Part shown: positions 26,837-39,010 of the stretch, one piece after another | How the letters are laid out: every line of letters begins with the position of its first letter | Position numbering within the stretch: the first letter of the stretch is position 1 | Assembly (NCBI GenBank): GCA_907165065.1 | Contig: OU015540.1 | Coordinates: forward strand, 5,750,001-5,814,000 | Direction of reading: 5' to 3' | DNA: 64,000 nt | Source: Caprimulgus europaeus | Lineage: Eukaryota; Chordata; Aves; Caprimulgiformes; Caprimulgidae | Notes under the pieces: generated by a model | Seen by the model: only the letters and a program-made list of their open reading frames with translations | The model's database searches: none | Told to the model about the DNA's origin: nothing | Translations under genes and position numbers: made by a program

Positions 26837-28515
26837 CAAGCAGGTGGAATCCAGATCAGAGGGTTCATTTTAAAGACTCAAATTATGCCTATGGAAGACA
26901 CAGTCCCAAAAGGAAAAGAGTGATTGCTGCTTATAAGTCATCCAGCATAAAAAGGAGAATGTGCAGGTTCTCTGGGAAATGCCACATGTCTTGGCCTTAT
27001 GAGTAATGTGTAGTGATGTCCCATTAGTAGCCATGTTCCCAGCACAGTGTTGAAGGAGATGTATATATTTCCATATGATTTTAATCATTTTGACTTATGG
27101 TTTAACTTTGTGCTAGGCAGGCTGAGCCAAGGTTCCAGGAGAATGCTATTTTGGATGGCTTTGGGGGCAAAAGAAAGAAGACGGCTGAAGGCAAGGTTAG
27201 AAACAGCTGAACATTTCCACTTGAACAAGTTTTACGGTCATGTGCTGTGATAATTGAAGGTTTGCTGTTAAATGCTACGAATCTGTGCTGGAGAAGGAAA
27301 CCTGTCCCCAGTTAGAAATTGCTGCAGTCTTTTCCTGCCGGTGTTAGGAGGGAGAATGCTCTTAGGGCAAGAGGTGCTGTTTGAAAGGAAGTGTGAGGAG
27401 CAATAATGACAGCTTAGCAAGGCCCAGTTCTTTTTGGCTTAGGGTGTGTTCTGTAGAGGAGCTATTAATCTCCAGGGGTTGTGAAGGCCCATCCCAAATA
27501 AGAATGAAAAATTCAGATTAATTTCTCCAGTGATACCTGGAATGGACCCGTTGAGCTGAGCTTGCTCCGGTGCTGTTAGGGGATTGTGGGGTAAAACAGT
27601 GGATACTGCAGAGGTAAAACGATCTGGCTTTCTAGTTCCCCTTCTACAACTCCATGTGCTGTTGCCCTAAACGTGTGTTGTAGCACTGAGGACCAGACAA
27701 CTATCACCAACTCACAGTAGTAAGATGTGCTCAAAAGCTCACTTCTGCAACCAGCCCCAGAGTGCTCAGAACAAGTGAACACGTGGCTTCTGCAGCAGTG
27801 ACTTGCTTTAATGTTCTTATCAACTATTTTGCAGTCTTAGTTAAAAGAGGTCAGAGCTCATCCCCCTGGGTGGGGACTTCTTGAGCACAGTACTTATTAT
27901 TAGGGCAGCACCATATCTTGTAATTAGGGATGTAATTCCCATCTCTGTAGAGAGCCAGCCTACAGCCTGGGTACCATTTAAGAGTTTCATGAGATGAGTT
28001 AAGCAAGGATGGATTGAGCAATACAATGAATTTCAACAGAGATCACTTGCCTGAAGTCCTGCAGGTGTTTTGGATAAGATATGAAAAGTAAATACCTTCC
28101 CTCATCCTCCTTCCCTTTCTTTTCCATAGTAGGCAAGAAGAATCACATTGTTCTGGGGTGCCAGTCTCTGATGACTTGAGGCCTGGTTATTTGAAAGGTT
28201 ACCTTGTCCCCTGGTCCCTGCTGTAGCAACTGAGAGAATCTGTATTTTCCTGTCTGACACTAAAGTATAAAGATTTTTGCCGGCAAAGGACCTGTATCTC
28301 AGAAGATTGCAGTACATCTGAAGAGTCCGATTTTGGCAAGCTTCAAAGTATGATGTAAGAGATCCTTACTTAATTTAGCACTTGTTAACTCCACTTTTTT
28401 TTCCCCCCTTACCTGCATGGATGGTAGCAGTGCTCATGGTATTCTGCAGGGAGTTCTATAGTTTATATGCTTTGTATAAAATCATTTACGTAAGTGCAGA
28501 ATAAATCAATCAAAC

Positions 28516-28690
28516 TTGAAAAAAAAGGGAAAGCAATCAACTTTGGGCTTGAAACAAGGAATAGGTGAAAGACTAAAAGAAAAGGACAAAGAAGATGAAT
28601 TGTGAAGAAAAATAGAAACAAAACTGCTGTACAAAAAAAAAAAAGGAGGAAAAGAACAGCAGTAAGAAAAATCAAGAGAAGGCCAGACAT
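28516..28690 (+). repeat. Purine-rich, low-complexity tract
   Basis: About 175 bases dominated by A and G, including a run of 12 A at about 28635-28646 and many GAAAA/AAGGA words. The minus-strand open stretch here (28463-28690) is Leu/Phe-rich because of this bias and is not a gene. Confidence 0.75.
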
Positions 28691-31600
28691 ATAAGTTAGT
28701 GTAATGTATTTTCCCCCATAATTATGTTCATTTGATGTAGATTTGTGCCAGGCATTTTACAGCGGTGTTAATGAGAAGAAGGAAGCAAGAGTTGATATCC
28801 ATAGCGGTTTAAAAGATAGAACTCGAATCAAATTGCTGCTGTTCTCGGTGGGCATGGATATATTTAGCATCACAGCATGCTGTATGTGATATGCCCTTAC
28901 AGTCTCACACAAAGTCTTTTGAATGAGGATCTCAAAGCACATTGTATTTGTTCCAGCACAGTATTTCCCAAGTTCTTATACAGTCTCTGGTGCCGAGCCC
29001 TACAGTTGCTTGTTGTTGCTGTATTCTTATTTTTATACAGTGCATGTCAACATGGAAGCTGGGTCAGATGTCCATTGACAAGACTAGTCCTGCCATCTTC
29101 ATGTAGTTCTTGTCCTGCAGTCTTCTTTGGGAAGGGTTTTACTACCAGCAGGTTATCTTTAGGTGTGAGGCTCTGCACAGTCTATTCAGCTCTACTTCAC
29201 CTCACAAATGGAGCATGTTTCCTCTGAAAGTTTGCATTTGCCTTCCTTGCTTTCACACATCATCCTCCATACAGACAATAGTCTTGTTGCCCTCAGCCCC
29301 CCCATAGTCCTGTTAATAACCTCACTCTAATGATGCACAAAGTGCTGAGGAGTCTTGTATTGCACTTATCATTTCTCAGCAGTGCAGCTTGCGCCCCTTC
29401 ATCTTGAAAAACCACAGTATAGATTTTATTGGGAAAAGGGGAAAGGAAAGAATATTCCCAAGGATTACAGAAAATTTACCTTCCTGTATGTATGGCTCAA
29501 AGAAGTGGAAAGCACGTGTGCATGTAGACTGCTATATTGCCAACAGGTAGGAAAAGTGCTCTGGAATTATTCACACTGGCTCCTGGCGGGAGCTCAGAGT
29601 CTTGTGGATTATCCACGGAGGCAGAGATAAGGGGAACAATAGGGGTTTAATTTAAGGAATGTTTTCCCTGCCTTCAGCACGTCTCTCCAGCTCACATCTC
29701 CGTTCCCTGATTGCAGTGTAATCTTGCTCATTACTCCATGGCCGTAACCTCCTCTCCCCCTTTCAGCAGTGGAGAACCAGCAGCCAATTTGTGTCCAGAA
29801 TTAAGGTTGTGACCCTCTCCACTTCCCTCCATGCTCGGCAGCTGCTGAAGGAGGTACAGAAAGACTTGCTACTAATTGTCAGTAAAGAAAAATTTCTGAC
29901 CCGAAATTGTTTGCCAAGATATTCTGGAGTTTATTTTCCTCTCTGCAGCAACAGTTTTCAGCAAGAGCGAAGGACTGATTGCTCCTGGAGCTGCAATGTG
30001 CCTGGCTTTAAAGGAGTCTGAAATATTGTGGATGTCAGGAGGTAGCTGGTCACTCTCCCAGTGAGGAGATCTAGTTTTCCTCAGTGCACTTCACCTGCCT
30101 TTTGGGAAGTGACAGTCATACCTAGGAGCTGAGGATGACACTGCATTTGCTCTTGCTAGTTTAACTGCTAATGCTTCAGGTGAATTGCTTGTTAGGGGAA
30201 GGCAAAACTGTAGATTTATTTATATTTTCTTAATGCAGGATGGGATTATTCTCCCAGCTGAATAAAACTGCAAGTTTTAGGCACTGTTGACCCGTTTGTA
30301 CTCACAAATGTACAACAGCTTTGTAGGTGGTAATGACTTCTGTCAAATTCTTTTATTTGTCACTTTGAACTATCGGCTTATAGAGGAACCACAAAGACTC
30401 TTTGTTGGTAGAAAGATGGCTTTAAGTTGCTGATTCATTACAAGCATCTTAATGCAAGAGAAAATAATCTTTTTATCTAGGGCTAACTTTGGGCTCTGCT
30501 TTCCCTCAGGACCTGGATGTTGTAGAAGAACAAGTAAATTAGCCCTAAAAAGATTACTTTGCTATATGTGAAGCAATCCTCAGTGCTCCCCACATTTCTT
30601 AAGGTTTCTGCTTGCAGGGCTGAAATGTTGCAGTATGGAAAATATAGGTAAGATCTGGAGGAACACCCAAGATATCCACAAGGACACAGAGGGCACTTCC
30701 CATTGTTTTACGTTTACAAGAGTATGTTGTATGTAGTGTTCAAATTTGTGGGTAATTATATTTTGCAATGAAATCTATGAACATCTGTTGTTCTTCCTTT
30801 CTCTGCCAAGTCCCATCCTCAGGAGTCCATGTTGTCTCCACAACAGTCAGATATTATATTTGCCCCCTAAAATAAGTAGAGGTTGCAAGGCAGGAGAAGA
30901 AATCTCCTAGGGAAATTATTTTTCTCTTTAAAACTTTCAGCAGCATCCATGCAGGGAAGAGAAGAGGAATGTAGAGCGTGGTGGCAAGAGCAAAGAAAGC
31001 GTGGTCCACCGTGGTGCCCACATTGAGCAATGTTCAGTTCTGTGATGCTCCATTGAGCCAGGAGCAAGCCTCGTGCCATGCTGCTCCCACATTCCCTGCT
31101 GCCTGGCAGCCCCAACTGCAACCTCTACTGCCATCTCCATGGTAAACAGCCCTGTCTTTGTCTTTGATCATGTTAAAGAGGAGTAGTTCAGCCTCTGTGC
31201 AGGAGCTTGGTGTCGAAGGGCAGAGCACTGGATGGAGTACAAGCAAAAGTTCTGCAGATGAAAGAGCCTCCCACCTCCTTTTTGTTTGGCACAAACTCAC
31301 TTGCATGACTAAGTTGAACTGCCATTGAATGATGAATGATATTCATGGATTAACAGCTTGATTGGGTTGGGTGTATGTGTGGCTATGGGGTTCATAACTG
31401 CTGTGTCTCAATAAAAAAAATGTTTTTAATGCCTTCTGTTTTAGCAGAAGTTTGAAAGTCTGGTGGAATCCTCTGCTATAAATATTTAATCTTCTGGCTC
31501 CCCTTTTTTTCCCCATTGGGAAAGCTCTTAGGTGATGGCAGAGATCCCATAGCAACTGCAACTTTTCTCCTCTCAGCAATCACAGAGAAACAGTAATGAT

Positions 31601-32984
31601 GGCTAGCATGTTGCAGGGAAGAAGAATGTACTCCATCTAGGCTAGACTTGCAAAGAGTAAATTGGAGTGAAAATAGATTAAATCTTTCCCTAGTTCAATG
31701 GCAAAAGAAAATCACCCATCATTTGCCTTCTATTTCTCAGATGCATTAAAATGTGGGAAATGCTCAATCTCCAAAACCCTTCATTTCTTGACAGACTTTA
31801 TTCACTCTCTTTTCTCTGCTGTTTTTATTAATTTATTCTTTAAGGCAGTTCCTGCTGTGGCAGCTCCTTTCACTGCGTGGTGTAGAGAGATGTTGTTCAT
31901 AGCTCTCGCACAAGGAATGCAGGATCCTGAACTCGGGGCTTGACGGATACTCTCCGACTTTTCCATGTTTCTTTTCTGCCTTTTGCTTTAGGTTTTTGCA
32001 ACATCCTTTGAAAGGGAACAGTGGAAACAAAAAATCAGGGGTTCAAAGAGTTACCAATCTTTTCTGTGCCTTTTGTCACACGTTATAGAAGTCCCAACTA
32101 GTGCAGATGAAAAGGGAAAAAGGAAATAGCTCTGAACCTGACTGTACCGTGAAAGACTTGGAGTGCTGATAATTAGTGATACAACAGGATGTTCATATTG
32201 GGGGAAGTCCTGACCTCTTTGAGGATGCTCCCAGCTTGGACCTTAGGGTTAAGCAATTTTAAAGATACCTTCTTTGTAGGCCATGACCTTGTCCTTCTTC
32301 CATTTTCAGGCTTCAAGTTTATTGCTCTCCCAAGGAACTTAGAACAGTTGATTAACTCGTAACTCACTAGTTCTTGACACATTAAGCAGCAAATTTGACT
32401 CTAATTAACAGCTTTTATTAACCTAGGTTCCCCCTTCCCTCCTCCTGTTTCACTCTAGAGACTCCTCAAGCCATTGCAGGTTTTAAAGTTAAATTCATTT
32501 CCAAATTTTTTAATTTTTTTTTAAATCATAAAAGCAAATGTGTGCAGATCCTGGATTGTGCAGCTCAGTGGGAGGACTTGTGTCTGACAGAAGAACATTT
32601 GGAAAGCAAATATGGTCACCTGCAGGGAAGCGAGGAGTTGGATTGTGGAGAGAGCTGGTGACTGGTCACAGGGTTGGCTTGACACAGAAGAGGAAACCAT
32701 GAAGGTCAGGCTTTCCTCAGCTATCCATACACTGATATATGGGTATCAGTTGAACAGTTGCTTCCTAGCTGACAGTGGACAGGCTCAACCTCAGAGATCC
32801 ATCTATGTGCACAAACTGATATAAAAAGTGAGAAGGGGCATTGCTGGAGCTCTTGGCCAAATTGGATGGTATCTCTTCTGCTTCTCCTCAGCCTGCCAGC
32901 CCTCTGCTGCCTGTAAATATCTGTGTGCAAATCGCTGTCTGTAGGGAATTGAGAGCACTGATAGATTGGGTTTTGGAAAGTTGT
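28691..32984. other. Intronic stretch, no gene seen
   Basis: Mixed sequence with a CCCCC run at about 29299 and a regulatory-looking patch near 29700-29760 (TGATTGCAGTGTAATC, CTCATTACTCC). The longest open stretch is 116 codons at 28877-29227 (+), Cys/Leu/Ser-rich and unrecognised. Confidence 0.55.
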
Positions 32985-33305
32985 CATAGAATCATAGAAT
33001 GGTTTGGGTTGGAAGGGACCTTAAAGATCATCCATTTCCAACCCCCCTGCCACGAGCAGGGACACCTTCCACTAGACCAGGTTGCTCAAAGCCTCATCCA
33101 ACCTGGCCTTGAACACTTTCAGGGAGGAGCAGCCACAACTTCCTTGGGCAACCTGTGCCAGTGTCTCACCACCCTCACAGGAAATAATTTCCTCCTAATA
33201 TCTAATCTAAACCTGACCTCTTCCAGTCTAAAGCCATTTCCCCTTGTTCTATCACTATCTGCCCTTGTAAAAAGTCCCTCCCCAGCTTTCCTGTAGGTCC
33301 CTTTG
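32985..33305 (-). repeat. CR1 LINE, 5'-truncated, about 320 bases
   Basis: Reads as the reverse complement of an avian CR1 3' end. CATAGAATCATAGAAT (the terminal octamers) is followed by GGTTTGGGTTGGAAGGGACC, TTAAAGATCAT and CCACGAGCAGGGACACC, then CCAACCTGGCCTTGAACAC and CCCCTTGTTCTATCAC. The coding C-terminal portion is partly present but broken. Similarity fades after about 33300. It is clearly less diverged than the LINE relic at 33865-34760. Confidence 0.93.
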
Positions 33306-33555
33306 TCCTGTACATAGTGGTGTAGTTATCCTGTACACATCCCAAAGGGGTACATGCTTCCAGCGCACGCTGCTGCAGTGCGCAGCTCCCTCGGGAGCCC
33401 TCCACTGCAGTGCAATGCTGCCTGGATTTGGGCTGTGGGTGGGATGGGTGAGGGACTGGGAACAGCTGAGGGTGCTCCTTGTCTTCACTGTTGAGATTTA
33501 CTCTGCTGTTTTGCGTGTTTCTTGTTGGTCAGCAGATACTGTAGCCCAGGAATCC

Positions 33556-33655
33556 CCAGACTGTAATCCAGCTCTGCCAACACTGTTTCACTGTCTCATT
33601 CCTCATCTGTGAAATGGGAGCAGTACTTACTCTGCTAGTTCCTTAAGGTGTTCCA
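33556..33655 (+). repeat. MIR SINE relic
   Basis: TAATCCAGCTCTGCCAACACTG, then CTCATTCCTCATCTGTGAAATGGGAGCAGTACTTAC, matches the MIR core order ('aatcccggctctgccac...cagtttcctcatctgtaaaatggg...agtacctac'). It is the best preserved MIR in the window. Confidence 0.75.
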
Positions 33656-33864
33656 GTTCTGGTGGGCAAGTTGCTATTGAAGTGTTAATTTTTATTGCTT
33701 GCAAGTTAGAGAGTTTTTCAGGTTTGTTCAAACATAGAAAAATGGTTTATTTTCTGTTATCAAAACACATTGTGGTGTAACCCAGCTTAAGAAAATGGGC
33801 CAGTATCTTTATAAAATATGTTTTTCATAAGCTTTGGTAAATGTATTTCGCTAGTAGCTTGCTA

Positions 33865-34760
33865 TGAGTTTATCCAATCCAGTTTTGAACTTCTCTGAAC
33901 TCTTGATCTGAGAGACAGCCTGTGACAGTGAGCTCCAGAGGTCAATTCAGGGTTTGAGAAGGAGTTTGTTATCTGTTTAAAGTTGCCATTCAGTTCCTCT
34001 GGGTATCATTTCCCTTGCATCTTGCAAGAAAAGAGTAAATATCTTCATTATTCTGTGCTTTCTCTTAGGTTTCTCCTTAACTGCTAAACAGCTGTGTTTT
34101 CATATTTTCTGTAACTGAAGCAAGTGAACTTCTCCCAAGATAACCCACAGTGAAGACGAAGGGTTTTAATGCTCCTAAGAAGCAAACTGGCCAAGGTCAG
34201 CTCAATGCTCCCCAAGCCAATAATGTCATATGCAGTCTCACTGCATCGCAGCTCGCTCTCCTTTGCAAATAGCTGAAGAATATGTGAGACAAAACCGGTC
34301 CTCGGGGAACACCAGTGTAATCTTCTGCTATGTTGAATATTGATCATGTGTTATACCTCCTGTTTTATTTCATCCAGTTAATTTCTAGATTTGTAATAAC
34401 ACTCTATCCCTTGCTTCATTGTTCAGTTTTCTGGTTGTGTTCTGGATGGTACTTAGCCTCAGAAGCTTTGAAAATCCCAGTAATTAAACCAAATCCTCAG
34501 GGGTTCTTTTTTCTTTTTTTTTTTTTCCTTAAGAATTTTAGAGGATCCTACTATACAGGAGAGGAAGAGTTTTCTTTATTTGTAAGTGTTCTTTTCACCT
34601 GGGAATTTATTGTTCCTTGTTTAGTTTTATTTGGTACAGAAATAAGTTTTACAGGCCTCATATTCTCTATATCACTCCTGAAAACCTTCTGGAGCCAGGC
34701 TACAATATTGCTCCTTTCTTGCCCACTGGTATACACGTCCAATTTTAAGACTAATTTATT
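33865..34760 (-). repeat. Ancient CR1/L3-type LINE, decayed, with reverse-transcriptase remnants
   Basis: Read on the minus strand, two hallmarks of CR1-clade reverse transcriptase can be seen. RSDIENMRPVKLISVPNK lies at 34679-34626 (family pattern SDPGNYRPxSLTSVPGK). GVPRGP lies at 34313-34296 (family pattern GVPQGSVLGP). Their separation (about 310 bases) is close to the family spacing of about 115 residues. A DFSKAF-like remnant may lie near 34476-34451, apparently without the catalytic Asp. The part at 33870-34080 matches the C-terminal and 3' region of old amniote CR1/L3 copies ('cctgtggcagtgagttcc', 'gagaaagagtaaatatcttcatt'). The frame is broken by stops and by a T-run at 34505-34530. 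It is an inactive fossil. The 5' boundary is uncertain. Confidence 0.75.
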
Positions 34761-37625
34761 TTTAACAACTTGGGTACTTTCAGGTCCTCAAGTATTATCC
34801 TGGCCTTGGTGATTCACAATCCTCTGAGGATAAGAGATGTGCTGTGGGAGCTTTCAGATGATTTTGCAAAGTGAGTGAAGGTGCCAAGTTACAGGGAGAG
34901 CAGTGCGGTGACATTATACCTAGGATGGCTTTGACAGCAAGGAGGTAAACGTGTGTCCTCATCATGGGGGACCAGTGGAATCCATCTCCTTTCTGGAGGA
35001 AGGCTGAAATCTCTTCAGCAGGTGTCTTTGCTGACTTCAAAAAAGAGAATGAAACTAGGCTTTCTTTTCATGTTTCTGTTTATTGTGTTGGCAAGATTTA
35101 GCTCGAGTAGAGTCAGAGCAGAGGTCTTTTTATTAAGGCTACATAGAAAATACATCAGGTGTGATCCTTGCATTGTGACTATGTGAAGTTCATGAAGAGC
35201 AGTGATGGATAGTTGTCTTTGTCACTTTCTCTCTGCCAACAAGAAGAAGAAAAATAATGTCTCTCTTCCCTTTTGCAATCCTAACAACTCCAAGTCTATG
35301 CATTAAGTGGGAGGTGAGACTAGGAAGCAAGTTACATCGAGGGGTTCCCTCCAGATCTGAGATAACAGGTAGGAAGAAACTCATTAGATACTTTGGTGAG
35401 TGAGTGCAATGAGCACATACCTTCCAGGATGTGTTTTTAAAGACTCTGAGGTTAATGCTGCACTAGATCTCCTCTTTTGTGCTAAATTAGGCTAATATTT
35501 GAACAGCCTTCTTATTAATTTCTTTGTTAATTCCACTGTTTATCATCTACCCTTGAAGTGTCTTAACTCTCTTGTGTGTTTTACTCTTGGAGTTTCTCTG
35601 GTGCAGGGCTGGAAGTGGCCCTACAAACCATCACATGGCTCAGCATAACCTCTGTGCGTGTTGAGTGCCAGAGATGAGCACAAGCACTGAGCTGTACAGA
35701 TGTCAAGCAGAATTGCTGGCCCTCCATTCCCCCTCCTGTTACCCTCAGATCCCTTCTTAAGCCACTTGTGGTGAGATTACCTTCTCTCATTGAGAGTCTG
35801 GCTGATTCTACTTTGGTTGGACTGCTGTCTGGTTTTTCTAGACTCATTTTGTTGTCTCCTCTGTATTTCTTATTTCTTCAGGACCTTTTTGCTTTTCCAC
35901 CTCTCTCTCCTCAAGGCCACAGCTCCACACAGGTTGGAAGCAGCTGTGTTATTCCTGTGTCTGGAGGATATTTTAAATGAAACTGGGCTTAACAGTGCAG
36001 TGATGCTGCCAGTACTCATTTTGATCCCCACATCCAGAGACATTTGGTTATTTTTATGATGTTCTTATCATGACTAAAATTTAAAAGAAGCATTTATAGG
36101 GCAGTAGTAGATGCCTTGCTCCACTGTTCTGCTTCTGGTAGAAGATGTTCCTAAGAAATGGGAGTGTGCAGGACTATACTGTTTTATTCTCTTAAGGTAC
36201 CGTGTTAGCTTCCAAAGTTAGGTCATTTCTAAGGGTTTGTAATAGTTTTTTATGAACAGCTTTAAATAGAAGTCATTTAGACACTGTTGTTCAAACTTAA
36301 TTAACTGTTCTCCTTACTGAATTACAGCACAGCAAAGAGTGACGGCACTGTGGGAAGGAGAAACATCTTACTAGATTTAAAAAAAAATAACTAGATTTAA
36401 CACTTAATTAAAACACGGGACCTTTGGCAGCCCAGGTATCATGTTGCCTTCTGGGAGATGAGGCTTTGGGGAGTGATGTCTCACTTCCCAGATTACTGCA
36501 GTTAAACCACGTGTGCTTCAGGCGTGGTTGGAGTACATGCCCTTGCTTCGTTCACAGGGTTGGGTTGCTGCTTACAGATCTGGCCCCCCAGCAAAGGCCA
36601 AATGTGATTGCAACATGTGCAAACTGATTTTTGCCTGCTTAATCTAGCAGCCACCTCTAGCAATACTGAATAAGAAACAGCGGTCAGAGTTTCAGCCTGT
36701 GCTGACAGTCATAGCGCATGCTGCGGTCACTGGAGAGCCTGAGCTGTGGTTGCCAGTACATGCTGCCATTGTCCTGTCCTATTGCCACCACCAGTGCCAC
36801 CAGTAAGGGAGGGCAGCACAGGATTCTTGGAGGGAGATGTCTTTCCTGGGGCTGAGCTGAGGATTGCAGTTGTGTGTGCACAAGGAGGGGGTATAAAACT
36901 GTGGGGTTTTTTAACAGGAGAGGCAGGAAATGTTGATGTCCTTCTAGAATGTAGTTATGTTGAAGGGAAACAGAGTTACAGCAACATTATAATTTGGAGG
37001 TCTTGGAGAAAATAACATAATCAGAAAATGGATTTAGAGGGTGTTGACGTACATGGTTACCCAGAAGTGGGTTTTAGGCAAAATGATGTTGCCTGGAAGC
37101 CTTTGCAGATTAAATCAGCAGTATCCTGTATTTGGCTTTGATATTTAGAACAAAAGTTCTGGAAACAGCTAGGACTTCCCATCACATTCAAAAAGCTGGT
37201 GATGTTTTGAAACTTACTGCCTTGTAGTACCATGTAACATCTCACTGAAGTTCAGGGGAGCAACTCGGGGAGATGGTATGACCAGGTCCCACTGGGAAGA
37301 GGCTTTCTTTTAAAAGAGCTTCCAGAAATGTCTGTTGTATATTCATCCTCTGGGAATGGGTGGGAGCATGCTGGAGGCTGAAGGAAGCACAGCAGGCTGA
37401 GCATCTCTGCACAAAACAAGATTCATTGAGTTGTGTTAAGGTAACCCCTGTCAGTAGTGCCAGCAAACACTCCCTTTGACCATATGTTGGATCTGTCCCT
37501 CCTGCCTCCTGTGTCTTTGTCTGACCATCACAAAACAATTTGGTTTCTTTAACTTGGCTTTGGAGCCAGAGCAAGAGCTTAGTGCAGCTCTTTGGAGTAA
37601 TTTTTACCTCCATTCCAGCCGACTA
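34761..37625. other. Intronic stretch, no gene seen
   Basis: Contains a small direct repeat of ACTAGATTTAA at 36370-36380 and 36391-36401, separated by an A-run. It also holds T-rich patches and a GTGGGGTTTTTTAACAG word at 36900-36916. No frame above about 90 codons is convincing. Confidence 0.55.
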
Positions 37626-37870
37626 GATTAGTCTGCAGATAAAGCTAGGATTGAATAAGAGTCTCAGCTCCGAGGGAGCTGGAATGTAATTACAGTAGAT
37701 GAAGGGTACTCTCCGGAGCTCCTCCAAGAGTGCTGAGATTAGACTGTAATCATTGTTTGTAAGCAGACAGGAATGAGGGGTAATCAGCCAGGCAGCCCTG
37801 ACACGTTATTCCAGGAATTAATATTAGCTTCCTGAAGTAGCTCATCAATTCACAGTTATACAAAACTGCA
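37626..37870. promoter_or_regulatory. Candidate conserved non-coding element
   Basis: Repeat-free block with GATTAG/GATTAGAC words (37626, 37738), TGTAATTACAG (about 37686), TGTAATCATTG (about 37745), GGTAATCAG (about 37780) and a small stem AGCTCC-GAG-GGAGCT at about 37667-37681. The density of TAAT and TAATC cores suggests homeodomain binding. Confidence 0.28.
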
Positions 37871-38754
37871 GAAATCAACAGGTCCCGTCTTCCCACCGCG
37901 GGAGGTGCTGGACAGGCTGGAGGGGAAGCTCATGGGACACAAGCCTGAGGTTCTCTGGGTCACGCCAGCGTGTGCAGAGTGGCTGATGTGGCTGTGCAAG
38001 AGGGAATTGGTCTTTCTAAGAAGTGCTGTGGGTCTCTGAGCTCTGCGGGGAGATGGGCTGCTGCAGTCCCTGGTTGCCTACAAAGAGACTGGTTAATGCA
38101 ACACCAGGAAAAAGCTCTGAAGCTTGTAGCCTGGAACTGCAGCCTTGGCTGGTGGGATGCTGCCCATGGAGAGCGAGCTGGGTTTGCAGTGCTGGGGAGG
38201 GGAAGGCGATTGCTTTTTTCTTTAGCCATCATCTTTAGCCTGCAGAGCTGTGGCGGGAGGGAGGGTCTGTGTGAAGGGAGGGAGTGAGGAAGTTTCCTTT
38301 TGGTTTTGAAGGAAATTTTTGCAACTGTGCTTGGTGCTGCTTGAATCCTGGCCCTAATTATAAAGCCTGCAGGTCTCAGTGAGCCCCGTGAGAACATCGT
38401 GTACAGACACAAAGCTAACACTAGGCAGCGAAAGTCTTGACGTTCCTCTGATGCGAAATGAGAAGAGAAGGAATAAAAGAGCTTGCAAATCCAGGCAGAA
38501 ATCATTAGGAGAGTGAGTAAGGGTACTCACAAGCACTGGTCTCTGTAAAAAGCTGAAGGAAGAATTAAGGGTAATAGAGAAGCCCTTGTGCAAGTGATGG
38601 GATAATGAAGTGGTCAGTAGTGTGCCAGTGAAAGTCCACAGACCATGGGGGTCGTTTGGGTTTCAAAAAACACCTGTACTGCTTTCACCAGCTCTTGCTA
38701 TTGCAAACCAAGTGGTAGGAACATGACGATATGAGAGCGTTAACCTGCCTTGCT

Positions 38755-39010
38755 TCCCTGCTTTCAGCAATTCTCGCTGCCGAGCCCTTTGCTTCCATCA
38801 GTTTGGGAATAAATCACCAACCAACCCACTGATTGTATCTCTCGCAGGGTTTTACCTACAGTAGTTCTGTGCTTGTGCTTGTTAATGGTGCTACTGCTCT
38901 GACAACTCACTAAATACGACACAGCTTTATGGGTGGCGTTGCTAATACTTCAGCAGTCAAAGGTCAGCTGCTATTATTAACCACATTAGTGCAGACTCTG
39001 GTATGAAAAA
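38755..39010. promoter_or_regulatory. Candidate conserved non-coding element
   Basis: Contains TCAAAGGTCAGC at about 38955 (a nuclear-receptor DR1/half-site-like word), TTATTAACCACATTAG (about 38974), TAAATACGACAC and GGTGGCGTTGC, with no repeat similarity. The sequence looks constrained, but this is judged by texture only. Confidence 0.27.

Noticed and set aside
26811..26842. Strong T/C tract ending in CAAGCAG, acceptor-like
   Set aside because: The following sequence has no coding similarity to MAD1 or any known protein and no matching donor.
34330..34812. 160-codon plus-strand open stretch with membrane-like hydrophobic residues
   Set aside because: It is the antisense of the ancient LINE reverse-transcriptase region.
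37960..38505. 181-codon minus-strand open stretch
   Set aside because: Unrecognised composition, with an overlapping open stretch on + (37970-38287). Neither resembles a protein family.
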